A stretch of 64,000 nucleotides of DNA, taken from assembly GCA_949128115.1 (NCBI GenBank), contig OX421965.1, forward strand, positions 9,393,420 through 9,457,419, in the 5' to 3' direction. The translations under genes were made by a program, and so were the position numbers. Every line of letters starts with the position of its first letter. Within the stretch, counting starts at the first letter, position 1. The notes beneath the pieces were generated by a model, which worked only from the letters and a program-made list of their open reading frames with translations, did no database searches and was not told the origin of the DNA. The stretch is from Anaspis maculata. Taxonomy: Eukaryota > Arthropoda > Insecta > Coleoptera > Scraptiidae. Positions 9,973-23,300 of this stretch are shown piece after piece.

Positions 9973-12900
9973 CCCAGTCTTTCGGCCGTCTGACGTTTAA
10001 AATTTTAACAACGATCTTGGCACGTTCTTTGAGTAGCTTTTTCGAATCCTCCGACAGAGAAGCAGCGCCATCCAAGTTGCTCAGGATGAACTGGTGGATG
10101 AAGAGCCTGAGCCGGTCCTTGAACACCTTGAGTTTATCCGAAAGACTAAGCTTGTCAAACACTCCGACGCAAACATCCAAATCTTGATGCAGTAGCACTC
10201 CGAAAAGCACAAGTCGGATGAAGCTGGTAGTCAACTTGTCCAGTTCAGCAAATTCCATTATCTGGAATGGAATAAACTTTGATTATATAGTATGTTCATT
10301 GAAAAATTCAATAATGGGAGGCCGTGGACTGATGATAACCTGGCAGTTTTCGGATCGAATGGCATGCGTCACAGCCTCCCTTTATTGAAGTTTTTAATGA
10401 ACATACGGTAGGTTATTGATTATAGGTAACTAGTTTAGTACTGATTATCGTCCACATACCCAATTCAGCCAATAAGAACAACCGAATAAGACCCACGTGA
10501 CTTAGTTGAAGCTATTGATTATTGCACACTAGCAAGTGAAAAGAGCACACTAGGTAATAGCACCTATACATATTCTACTACACAATAATACACTTGAACT
10601 ACCATTTTTACTAGTAGTCTATTTGAGCGATAATCGGGAAAATTTAACTCGTGCTTTGTGTTTTATTCAAGTTAAATGTTTTGAATTACTCTTCTCAAAC
10701 AAACTATCAATCACTCGAAAAGTAGATCCGACTAAAATCCCGAGTCTCGTGACTGACAGTTGTTTTCGGGTTGAAACAATTTAACTGAAAAAAAAAGCAC
10801 TAAGCACTTGTTATATTACTATTGAGAAGATTACTCTATCGAGCACCACAAGAATTTCCGAAATCAGGCAATGTTTTCTCGAGAAATTGTCATTTTAACA
10901 GAGACTAAATTTCGGGGTAATTCTTTGACCATTTGGGTGTGTATATTATGAACCCCCACAGTCCATTATTATTATTGAGATTCCCACTCAACAGGTAGAT
11001 ACCCATTTACAGAGACAACAGGAAAATAACCGCGATCACTTAACACCGCCAGAAGCAGATCCGTCAAAGCAAAACCTGATCTGGCCAACAGAACAAGAGA
11101 ATATGTAAATTCGATCCAGGACACTCATATAATTAGAGCACATTTGATACATGGAAGAAGCCCTAAGAACATTAATGTTGGTAGTAGGGAGGTTTACATT
11201 ACATTATCTGTGCAAATCTCGATTTCTTTATTAGTATTGAACAAAGAGCCATCACTGGCATCAAATATCGAAGTTTTACCTTGAGCGTTGTGATAGGAAG
11301 CGCCTTTTCGAGGAACAGGTGACTCAGCAGTTTCGCCAGATTCGCCACTTGCGTTTTGGTTTGCTCCTTGAGGGCTTTCAGTTTGTCCCACACTGAATAC
11401 TTGATGGTCATCTGAAACACCACAAAATTAATCACCACAAAACAGCAGTATTTACCAAAACAAACCTGGTATTTCCTGTCGTACTCGCAAAACTTCTGCG
11501 CCAGCACAGAATAAAAAGGATTGTACTTTTTCTCTTGGAGCGAACAATGGAGAATAACGTGGATTATGTCGCGTTCCTGCTGGTTCTTCAGGCCCAACTT
11601 GAGCAGCTTTTCGAACGCGTCCAGGTAGTCTTCGGCCGACATTATCGTGCAAAAAATCGTCCTCCTTGTGTCGGTGTTCATCCGTTGCTTGCGCGCCAAG
11701 TCCAACAGCTTTTGCGAAAAGCTATCGCCGCGCTCTTTGGCGCTCGACTTCTTGTCAGGATTTTCATCGCTTTTTCCGGTCCAAGCCGAACCGACGATCC
11801 ACCAGCGACCGCGTTCTTCGGCTCTGAGCAAATCTTCCAGCGTGATGTTCAGTTGCGAAACGTAATTGCCTTTCCGCACGAATCCCTTCATGATTTTCTT
11901 CAAATGTTCGGAATAACTGGAATCGTAATTGGGAATTTTCGTCACGTTGTTGTTCTTGATGGCCAGGAGTATGTCCAGCATGAACTTGACGCGCGGATTG
12001 TCGCCGACTTTTTGGAGCGAAGCCCGTTTTTGCAGGTCCAGAATTAGGGATTTCAGAGCGAGGGGGTCGTCTTTTCTCAGTCCGAATCCGACGCCTCGCA
12101 ATATGTGGAGTATGCATTCGACGTGTTTTTCCTCGAACTTCTGCGCCAATTTGTTCAGCATTTCGTAGATCAACTTGGCGTCGATCAGTTTGAAATTGTA
12201 CAGTTGCGCTATCACGTTCACCGTATTGTCCAGGGCTTTGTCTTCCACATTGGCGCTGGAGTTGAATAGATTATCGAATTGTTTCACTACGGTTTGTAGG
12301 AAGTTTGCACCTGCAAAACGAAGCCAAGTTTAATTCAGTATATAACACTTTCCAATTTTTGCTGCAGGCTGCATTTTTCGACCCATGTTCTTACAAATTC
12401 CTTGTCTTGTGGTCGAGGAATCAACTGACGAAGTATTGCAGCCTAATTATGAGACACACCTGTATATAAGGAGATAATGATTTTATTGCTCTCCAATAAT
12501 ACCAATACATATACAGTTCAATGTCAATGACAAAAGTAGTGAATCGAAGGGAACAATAGACAAACAGACTCAGCGCTAAATTCCACCCACTAGTACACAC
12601 CTCACGGTAAAGATTCAGGATTCAAAAGGTGAAAGAGTGAATGAGTGGAATGAGTGAGTTGAATGAGTGAGTTGAATGAGTGAATTGAGTGAGTGAGTTG
12701 AGTGAGTAAGCTGAGTGAATTGAGTGAGTGAGTGAGTTAAGTGAGAAAGTAAATTGAGTGAGTGAGTTAAGTGAGAGAGTAAATTGAGTGAGTGAGTTGA
12801 ATTGAGCGAGTAAGTGAGTACACTGAATAAATTGAGTGAGCGAGTGAGTAAGCTAAGAGATTTGAATAAGTACACACAGTGAGTTGGTTGAGTGAGTTAG

Positions 12901-14328
12901 TGAGTTGAGTTACAACTCCTCTAATTGAGAGACTGGAGAAAAATCCAGAGTGTTTTACCATGACATTTGGCACAGGGGCCAGGTCGAGGGCCAGGTCCTA
13001 ACCAGGACAAGTTAACTGAGAATGTCTTGACACGCCAGACTGAATAAAGCCGCATCCACATAGGATTAGTGCAAAGAAGCAGCGGTAAGAAAGCTGAATT
13101 ATAGTTTTTTTTATATTGAGCGTTCACATAGACTTACGGTAAGAAACGTTTGGCACTGCCACTGCCATTCTTTTCTTACTGCAAGTCTATGTGAACGCTA
13201 AATATATGAAAAACCTATAGTTTAGTTTTTTACCATGCCGTTGTTATAGCACTAATCCTATGTGAATGCGGTCAAAGCAACAATTATTAGGAAACGAAAC
13301 AAATTAACTGACTTTATACTTTTGAATAAACTTTTCGCCAAGAATCTTTTTTTTTTGTGTGTCAGACCATCGACGTTCAAACTTACCGACTTCGGTGCCG
13401 ACGTTGGCATGAAGGATCGTGATGAGCATGACGTGCTCCATGAGCAGCCGTTCGGGAGCGAGCACGTTCGAGACAAGACTGTCCAGCACGAGCCCGGTTA
13501 GCAAAGTGTTCATGTCGCTTCTGCTGTTGTGCATGTACAGTTCCTCCAGCTGGGCGGCTATGCTGTGCATGTTTCTCTCCGCCAGCCTGTTCATCAGACC
13601 TTTCACTTGTTTCGTCAGTTTTTTCAGCTTTTCCTTGCGTTTCTGGTCCTCGGGGAATTCCATTTTGGCCCTCAGCGCCGGCGGAACGTACTTGGTGGTC
13701 GGGCTTTGCACGGCGCCGTCTTTGGTGCGAATTCTTCCGTAAATGTCCTCCCAATGTTCGTCGTCGTTCGTCTTGCGTTTCTTGGCACCGGTTTCTTCGA
13801 CAGAGCCACTCTTCCTTCTTTTCTTTAATGATATTGTCTGCTCGTCTTCACTGCTGCTGTAATCGATCCTTTCGTCTTTTTCTTCTTCTTCTCCTCCTCC
13901 TCCCAAAATTTCATCGTCTTCGTCTTCCTCTGCCGAACTTTCATCAGTATTTCTTCTTTTCAAGATTGCAACGTCTTCGTCTTCTTTGCCCAAGAGTTCA
14001 TCGTCTTCGTCTTCTTCACCTGATATTTCATCGTCTTCGTCGTCTTCGTCGTCTTCTTCTTCCGAAACGTCATCACTTACTTCTTTTTCTCCTAAGCTTC
14101 CATCTGAGTTTTCTTCGCCATCCAAACTTTCTTCATCAGAACTTCCGTCGCCACTTATGCTTCCAGTGTCATCGAAGCTTTCATTTCCAGCATCGTCAAG
14201 TATTCGACTGCTTTTCTCTCCCGTCATCAAAGCCAAGTCTTCATCGAACTTATCGTTGGCCACAAGGAGTTGTTGTTCGGCCTCTATTGCACTTCCCATA
14301 GCTTCTGAGTCGCAGACTTCCAATATAT
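9968..14328 (-). CDS. NOM1: NOM1 exons 3-6: acidic region, NLS, MIF4G and MA3 domains
   Basis: Exon 3 encodes residues 139-452: a serine/glutamate/aspartate-rich tract (about 165-305), a basic KKRRKSGS...KKRK nuclear-localisation stretch (about 308-325), then the family signature DIYGRIR...KYVPPALRAK that introduces the MIF4G domain. Exon 4 (453-734) completes MIF4G (LHILRGVGFGLRKDDP is recognisable) and starts MA3 with DTRRTIFCTIMSAEDYLDAF. Exons 5 and 6 finish MA3 and the C-terminal helices (FAELDKLTTSFIRLVLFGVL) and end at KDWE. Introns are 1076 nt (13386-12311), 54 nt (11465-11412) and 1018 nt (11279-10262). The acidic region is encoded by simple GAA/GAC-type repeats, so length variation there would be expected. 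Confidence 0.85.
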
Positions 14329-17300
14329 CTGTAAATTTAATGAAGAAATTAGGAATGTATACAAATGTGAAATCTAAATTGCATCTATTTTATTCGTGCG
14401 GCGGTTAACAAAGGAACAGTATTTACGAATCTAATTCAAGATCTTATTCGATTGGAGGTACACAGATACGTGAAGTATTCACACGAATTGGGTATTCCCC
14501 ACCTCGTCAGTGTGGCTCCGTCGGAGAGCTCTGACCAACAGCATGTAACAGTTTGAACATTTTAAAAGAAAGTAGGAAGTTATATCACCCTATAAATGTA
14601 GGAAATGTAAGTTTAGCAGTTTTCTCGTATCGAGCCGTTTCTTTGCTAGATAAGAAGTTGGGTGATAGGAGTTTTTGTCCGGGCAGTTCATTTTTGTTGG
14701 ACACGGAAGACACTACTCGAACGGCCGCGTGCTGTAGGATTTATCCAGCACAAGTAGTAATTCCGCAAAAATTCCTGTCTCTGGTATCGTTGACGCCTGA
14801 AGGGCAATACCTATCGTCAAAATTTCGAGCACAGGAACCGCCGCAACAGTGAACTCGCCGGCCGATTATTCTCGTCGTCCTACAAATTTCTTGGGGTAAC
14901 GTAAAGCGCAGCATAATTTAATACTACTTCCCACTAATTCACGTTCTTTTAGGAGAAGGTTTAATACCATAATACACACTTTCGCGCCATAGGCACCGAT
15001 TTTCGAAATCTATAGTACCTACTGGTATTGTTTTGTCGAGGTTTTATTCAAACCTGAGAGAGGTCCAAAGAGGTATACTTTCAAATTTTTGTTAGCAACA
15101 ACAGCGAATGCGTTCCTTTTTCTAGGCGTGCATGGGCTTCAGACTTTAGACTTCGGGCTTCATGCTATATTCTTCATGGTTCATGTTGTGAACTTCAGGG
15201 TGACGTCATTCATGCTCACAGAACGTACTTCCGATTTACATCAATTACGTGCGTACGCTTTTTCACGCTAAACCGCTACGCTAGCTAATCAAAGCACCAT
15301 TCATCGCTGCGTTGCTGGACCGGAAGCGACACCGTTGAGCACTAGAATATATCTAGTAGTTACCTACGCACCAATCAGTTACCCGAACGCTTCGACTATC
15401 GTCAATTGATTGTCTACCTCATCATGTATACTTGTGAGTCTCTCTTTCAGAATTTAAGGTTTATGTTATTTTGTATCACCTATTGCCATTTTGTTTCATT
15501 ATTAAACTATTCAAATTTTTGCTGTTGTGTTACCACTTATCTAATCTTCACATCCAACCGCCCGCAATAACTGCCATTGTCCTGTGCCGATTAAGGTAGT
15601 GTATTCGCACAGGTGGCGCCCTTTGTTTTGTAAAATATCGTTCACTTTCAACCCCGACCCACTCTCCGAGCTGTGGCCTACCTTATGGGCAGTTGTTTTA
15701 ATATCCGTGGGATTCAGTCATTTTGGTTTCAAGTTTAATAATCACTAGCAAGTATTAAATTTGTGACAAGCATTTATAAATTTTTAATGAAAACTACAGG
15801 TATAATTATCGATATCACCTGTAAACAAAAGCTTGTAGCTGGTAAGGTGTAAATTTGGAGGAAAGAGTGCGAATGTAAATCTTCTCAAATTTCATCATCT
15901 TCAGCACCCTTCCAGGCTAGCTTGGTATTTGCTGCATCAAAAATTCACTTTTCACGCAAAATAAACGCACCACCAACATTTTATCACAAGTTCATGCGTT
16001 GATGATAATCAGCTTCAGTTAATTTTCTTTTCGCCCCGTTCGTTCACACGATTAGTGTTATTTTCGAGCCTCGATTGTTTTTTGTTGCGATTATCTGATT
16101 ATTATTTTTCTTATATTGGTGTCGTCTCACGCTTTTGTCCCACTTCCAAAAATTTGAATCGGAACGGTGAGCCACCCTCGCCCTTAACTCCAGCATCAGC
16201 AACAGGTGGTGTGCAACTATTGATCGGGAATTACACACGTCCTTCGCTTTATATGCTCCTAATGCCGGACTGGAACACGATGAATGGGGATATCCAGGAT
16301 TCTCTGGATTTTCTGGATGGGAGATGTATCCTAATGGGATTAAACTTGGTTCTCGAACCTCCAACAACAATGAACCCTTTGGGCCATGCACGTTTACTCC
16401 TCTGTACAGACGCGCTGGCATTGCATCCAAATCTTTGGTCGTAGCATTTATTTAATTTTTTTTCAAAGTCATGCTCAAGTCAGAGACGTAGCGAACAGTT
16501 AGCTGCGGGGTACTAAGGATACGCGTTCGAGTACTCAGGTAGGTACTACTGAAGTTACCGCTGGATGTGGTTTAGTTGGGCAGACCGAGTCCCTCCAGTA
16601 AAACACGATCGCGCCCTGCCCCGGCATCAGAATCGCATAACGGCATTGAAGGCGGCGAGCCAAAAAGTCTCTACTCGATTCGGCTACAATTTTGAATGGA
16701 GGCAAGCGAGCAACAGGTGGGCAAACAACACATGAGGACTAACTCATTGATCGAGAACTGTGCACGTCTTTCATTTCATATGATCCTGGTGCTGCTTTCG
16801 AACATTTTGAATGGGAACAGGTCCCTATTCAAAGGTTGAACTGGGCGCTTCATTCATGCTTCAATCCTTCACAGCCCGCAGTTTGAAAATGTTTATTGCG
16901 TCATCGCCTGACGTAGATCCTGATTCACCAAACTGCAGATCAGCTGCAGATGTCTAGAGTAGAGGGGACTCTGAACTATGCTATAGCATTTTGATACAGC
17001 TATGGAAAAACGGTCATTGATCACATCACACATATATCCCGTTCACTTTTTATTTTCAGTAGAATGACTTTTTGGAGCAATAATAAAGTGACAAGCTGGA
17101 GTGCTGGGAAGATACGGCTAATGGTCGCTGATAGTTTCGCTCCGAAACTTTGCAGGTGCCATCAGCCGTAGCCGTAGCTCCCCAGCTACAATATTTATTT
17201 GTAAGAAAGCCTATAGAGGGAAGGTAGCTTGGGAGGATGTAACGCTCAGTGCTTAAATCGAAAAGCATTTTGAAGTCTGCCAAATCCAGCGCCTTGAAAT

Positions 17301-20300
17301 CGACCGATTGTATATTTTTAGGGATAAAATCTAGATAAAAACATGTGAGTGTGGAGGAAAGACGCGTGCAAAGCCAATTTCATAACTGAAGCAGAGACAA
17401 TTGAAGGAATAATCTAGCTCGACAAGCGCCGCAAACTGACTTGAAAGTTTGGTCTGCTGTTGTAAAATGAAAAATGGCATTCAATTGAGCCAGTTCGAAC
17501 CTAACGGTGAAAGCAACAGCAATGGGTTGTTATAAATAAGCGAGAACAAGTTTACTGAAATCTCATCAGATAAAGAAAAAAAAAAGGCCCGAGTTCTAGT
17601 ACACCTGAAATATGTCCTGGAAATACACCAAGTCAGAACCCTTATTCTTCCTTAAATAAAGGGAAATGAGTGATTATGTATATTGTGGAATGTAAACTGT
17701 TGGACAACGAAGTTGTCGGTATCGGAAAAATGGTTCGACTTTGGAGGTCAATTATCTCCCGATTGCCGATTGCGATTTCCATTTTGTTTGTTGCGTTAAC
17801 AAGCTTAATCTTTCCGTAACCCATCCTATAATAGTGGATGTTGAGAAACTTCATGTAAATTTTCTATAGAATGATACGTAAAATGGTGCAAAATTGAAAC
17901 GACTTCACATTTTCCAAAAATGTATTTTTTCAATATTCTGATACAAAAATCATGAAGTGTGGTATCTCACCTCGAAACAATTTTGGAATTACCCAGATTG
18001 GAAGTCGAACATTGAAGATATAAATTGTTATGTTCAATGTTGCAGATTTACGAAACTCAGACATAGCACAAGCACAAAAAGAATAACGTCCAGGGGGGCT
18101 TTATGTCACTCGGAAATTGAAGTTTTACATCGTTGCAGCACAGGACTCCGTTTTTGTGATCCAAGGAATTATATCGGCGACATATATTCGCAATTAGTGC
18201 TTCCCATGAAGAGTGAAGGAGGTCCTGAGGTGCACGATGGCACTACTGTATGTCATATTTGATTTTATCTATTACCGTATCGTACTGGCCACTTTTCGAC
18301 ACGCAAATGCGTGTCGTACTGGCGCTTGACTTTTATGAAACTGAAAGGCATTTTTACCTCTAGAATTTTCCAATTTCTTCCAAATATTTGCGGCAAAATA
18401 GATAAAATAGTATATTACACTCGTTTGATGAAACGTTTCGTCACACTCCTTCCTTTGGGACCCTCCTCACTGCAATCGTCGTGCCCCAAAAACAGTCGTG
18501 TGACAAACTTCGTCTTATTAAACTCGTATAATAATATACTAAACTGCGCAACAAATATGTTGTCGCGAGGGAAAAATTAGTTTGGACCACAATAACTTTT
18601 GAATGACACAAACTATCTCAATTCTGTTTTGACGGTTAGCGAGCTCAGTTTCTCCGTTATTTACTTTCAGGAGGTGAAGATCTGGAAGCTCCATGTAAAA
18701 TATCTACAGGGTGAAATGTGAAACAGTACAAAATTTTAGCAAATGAAACGGACCCCCATTTTCAGAATAATTTTTTTTCTCAAATGCACATGAAAGGATT
18801 ATAAAGCGTAATGTTTTAGCTTGCGCCCAGTTTTGAAATTTTTGAAATCGGAAGTCTGGTTCTGACTTTATTGTTTTTTTTCTCTTGGAGGATGCTGATT
18901 TATCCTATCGCTACAAAGAAGACTATGTTACTCTGATGATGGGAGGTTGCAATTCACGAATATTGTTGCTTAAACGGTTATCAGCAACTTAACTCGCAGA
19001 CAATCTGGAATACCTTGATCAGGGCTTCAAAAAGGGGGCCCATTCAAAATGGGCGACACAGGTGTTTTTCTTAAAAATTGAATTTGATCAGATTTTCACA
19101 ACTGAAACAAGCTTTTTTGGTTATTTTGACCTCCTGAACTTGATGCTGATGGTCAATTTCAGTTTTTGATGATGACAGGCTCCCTAGGCTAACATAGTCT
19201 TCCTTGTAGCGATAGGATAAATCAGCATCCTCCAAGAGAAAAAAAAATCATAAAGCCAGAACCAGAGTTCCGATTCCAAAAATTTTAAAACTGGGCGCAA
19301 GCCAAAACATCACACTTCATTTTCCTTTCATTTACATTTGTGAAAAAACATAATTCTGAAAACAGGGGTCCGTTGAATTTTCTAAAATTTTGCACTGTTT
19401 TACATTTCACACTACAGGGTGATTCACCACCAAATAACCATAGCTCAAGGGTAGGTCCAGTTTTTCCAGGCGAACCTGAATCTGGTTTTGAAATTTTTCT
19501 AACTCTGTTCGTTTCGAAGCTACAGGGTGATTCATGTATTCCGTAGAATTTTTTGACAAGCCATAACTTCAGAACAACCCAACAGATTGGTTTGAAATTT
19601 TGTGGGTTTATTCTTCTATTGATATCTGACACACCACTCTATCAAAAAGTTCAAAATTTCCAGAGCCAGCCTTGAAAAAAAAATTTCAAAGCTTTTTTCA
19701 AAGAAGACACTCTGTATGCAAATTATTCAAAATTCATTTTCATATTCAGAAACAACATGAAACATGCTATCAATATCGCAAAAAAAAATTGCTTGGCACT
19801 ATTAAGCTGTCAGAATAAAATTGATAATCCTGATGATTTTTGAGGTTAGGATTTTTTGTAAATCAATATTTTCAAATATTTACATATGATTTATTATGAC
19901 CCCAAATCTCAGCCGTTTTGTCATAAAAATAGAAATGACATTTTTCTCGTTTTCTCAGTAGTAACAAAAAGGTTTAGCCGAATTCAAAAAAAATATTGTT
20001 ACGTTCCTCAGCTTCACTTCTATCTCAAATTGAGCTGAAATTGAGGAACGTATTGAAATTTTTTTGAAAATTGTGATGAAATTTTTTGTTACTTCTGAGA
20101 AAACGAGAAAAATGTCATTTTCATTTATCTGACAGAACGGCTGAAATTTAGGACCATAATAGATCATTTGCAAATATTTTAAAATAATTATTTAGAAAAA
20201 ATCCCAACTTCAAAAATTATTGCGATTGTCAAAATTTTCTTGACAGCTCAATGGTGCCAAGCAGTTTTTTTGCAATATTATTAGCATGTTTAATGTAATT

Positions 20301-23300
20301 TCCGAATTTGAGAATAAAATTCGAAAAATATGCATACAGAATGTCTTTTTTTGAAAAAAATTTGGAGTTTTTTTTACAAGGCCGGCCCTGGAAACTTCAA
20401 ACTGTTCGATAGCGCGATGTGTCAGATATCAATAGAAAAATCAACCCACAAAATTTCAATTCAATCCATTCGGTCGTTCTGAAGATACGGCTAGTCAAAA
20501 AATTCGACAAAATACATGAATCACCCTGTAACTTCGAAACAAACAGTGTTAGAAAAATTTCAAAGCCAGATCCTGGTTCGCCTGATAAAACTGGACGTAC
20601 CTTTAGGCTATGTCCATTTGGTGGTGAATCACCCTGTATAAATATTTTACATGAAGCTTCCTGATCTTCACCTCCTGAAGGTGAATAACGGAAAAACTGA
20701 TCTCATTAACCGTGAAAACGAAATCCAAATGGTTTGTGTCATTCAAAAGTTATTGTGGTCCAAAGTCGGACCAATTTTTCCCTTGCGACAACATATTTGT
20801 TGCGCAGCTTATTATGTCTGCTGTTGGTCTTAGTATGGAAACACAAAAAAATTATCGATTCATGCACTAGTGCAAATTATCAAAAATTACCGCAAAATGC
20901 ACTTGTGCAAATTATCGCTTAATTCAAATCTGATTGGTTCAAACAACAATAAAAAACTGTCACTTCCCTCGTTAGAATGTCAGATTTGATAGATGAATGA
21001 AATTTTCAAGAATATAAATTTTCGGTAATTTACAAAGTAACATAAATTACCAAAGAATTTATTCGGGTGAATAAGAACGGATCTTGGTTGATTGTTGAAA
21101 TAATAAATTACGATAATTTTACATTACTGTACAGCGTGAAACTACCAACATCTGGTAAATTTCAATTAAAACCACTGAAATCTATTCAAGTAAAAGGTAC
21201 TTCGCCAACCAAAAAACAGAACAATGATGTTACTAACGTATAACCTCGTGACTCTCGTGAGTACTTTCTTAAATCCCCAGAATCAGTCAGTAGTTATTAG
21301 ATTGAAGCCGAAAAAAAATGAAGATGAAATTTTTCATTTTTATTACCTACCTTTCTATCTGATGACTCATTCGCAACGTAATCAAGAGTTTAAGTGGGTT
21401 GTTTTGATAACTTCTATGTATAGTGGCATAGAAAGTGATTACAGTTCAATTTATAGCAGCTGGCCTAAAACCACTCTGTATTCCGAAAGACCCATTTTTT
21501 TGGAAGATCGTGGTTAATACATCGATACCTGTCGGCAAAAACATTGTAAGCAACACAAATACATTTTTTCAGGAAACCACTTTTTCTATCTATCATAGTT
21601 GGATCTGTCCAACGGTGATGAATTTTTGAATGAGGCTTTTTGGTCCATAGCCCAGGCGCCAGGGAGCAAAAATCAGCTCAATGAGGAAATAATTGTTTCC
21701 TGGCTGGAAACTAGCTTAAAACGATCTGTGTGGCTTAGATTTTGACATACTAATTTTCCCCCTTTCGGAAATGTCGGCGTCATGTCGCCATCATCAACAA
21801 GAAGTGCACCAGCGTGGTTTTTGCCGAATATCTTGATTTTGGGCCATCTGACAGCCAAAGATGTGAGAAGTCATTTTGAAACCAATGAAATTCCCTATGG
21901 AATAGTTTTTAAATGACCTTTCTGCGACTTATGGTCTTTGAGATAGAGCTTCTGGAAGTGAGAGGCATTGTCGTAAAAGCTCCATGGCCACTTGACTCGA
22001 AAAACTAAAATGTCGATGTGACAAAAAAAATTCAAAATGAGATTTCTCGAGAATCCTTCATGCTATAGTTGCGGTGATAGTCTTAAACTCTTTCTCTTGA
22101 ACCGTTGATTACGAATATAGAAAAGTTAAAAACGTCACCTTGTACATATACAGGGTGTACTGAGGGAATCAAATCAGATCGGAAAAATATTACATATTTC
22201 TTCGATTCAACCTATATGCGACACTCTAAGCACCTAACACAAGTCTAATATAAATATGGATTTGCTCTATAAGCTTCACTCAATACACTGAAGAAGTGGT
22301 CAGCTCACAGCTTTACTGTAAAATGTTTTGAAGGCCCTTTGAAATCATCAAAATATTGAAAATTTACAGTACCAAGGAATGTATATAACAGTATATTATA
22401 TACCAAGGGACCAAAGTGGATTTTTAATTCAGAGATTTGGACCCAAAGGATCCTCGAGCAACAAACTTCACCCAAGAGATCAAAAATTCACTTTGGTTCC
22501 TTGGTATATAATATACTGTTACATACATTTCTTGCTACTGTAAATTTTGATGATTTCAGAGGGCTTTCAAAACATTTTACAGGAAGGCTGTGAGCTGACC
22601 ACTTCTCAAGTGTATCAAGTGAAGCTTGCAGAGCAATGCATATTGATATTGGACTCAGAATAAGTGCTCAGAGTTTCGCATAGGCTAAATCGAAGAAATA
22701 TGTCAAATTTCTCTGTTCTGATTTGATTCCCGTAGTACACCCTGTATATGTACAATGTGACGTTTTTGACTTTTCAATATTCGTAATCTACGGTTCAAGA
22801 GGAAGAGTTTAAGATCATCACCGCAACTATAGCATGAAGAGTTCTCGAGTAATCTCATTTTGAATTTTTTTTTGTCACATCGACATTTTAGTTTTTCGAG
22901 TCAAGTGGCCATGGAGCTTTCACGACAATGACTCTCGCTTCCAGAAGCTCTATCTCAAAGACTATAGGTCGCAGAAAATTGATCGAAAAACCAAACTATA
23001 GGGAATTTCATAGGCTTCAAAATGACTCCTTAAATCTTTTGCTGTCAGATGACCCAAAATTAAGATATTCGGCAAAAACCACGCTGGTGCACTTCTTGTT
23101 GATGATGGCGACATGACGCCGACATTTCCGAAAGGGGGGAGACTAGTATGTCAAAACCTGAGCTACACAGATCGTTTTGAACTAGTTTTCAGCCAGGAAA
23201 CAATTATTTCCTTATTGTTTTCCCTGGCGCCTGGGCTACCAGATATATGACTCGATATGATTCAGTTTACTTGAAGCTTGATCCTGTGATGACGTTAGGC

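Larger units (their letters stand above)
14329..18543. other. NOM1 intron 2, 3' part: gene-poor
   Basis: Contains a possible cysteine-rich mini-exon (14741-14879), an inverted-repeat relative at 17088-17190 and two related copies of a ~70 bp motif (near 16198 GCAACAGGTGGTGTGCAAC and near 16709). Two antiparallel open frames at 16044-16444 have no recognisable domain. Nothing else is supportable. Confidence 0.4.

Noticed and set aside
12615..12973. Minus-strand ORFs rich in repeated Ser-Leu-Asn-His units
   Set aside because: They translate the TGAGT minisatellite; they are in a NOM1 intron and have no unique sequence.
13828..14408. Plus-strand ORFs rich in serine or in leucine/arginine
   Set aside because: They are antisense shadows of the acidic region of NOM1 exon 3.
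16044..16444. Two antiparallel ORFs of about 128 codons
   Set aside because: No domain, no splice context; part of the sequence is a dispersed motif also seen near 16709.
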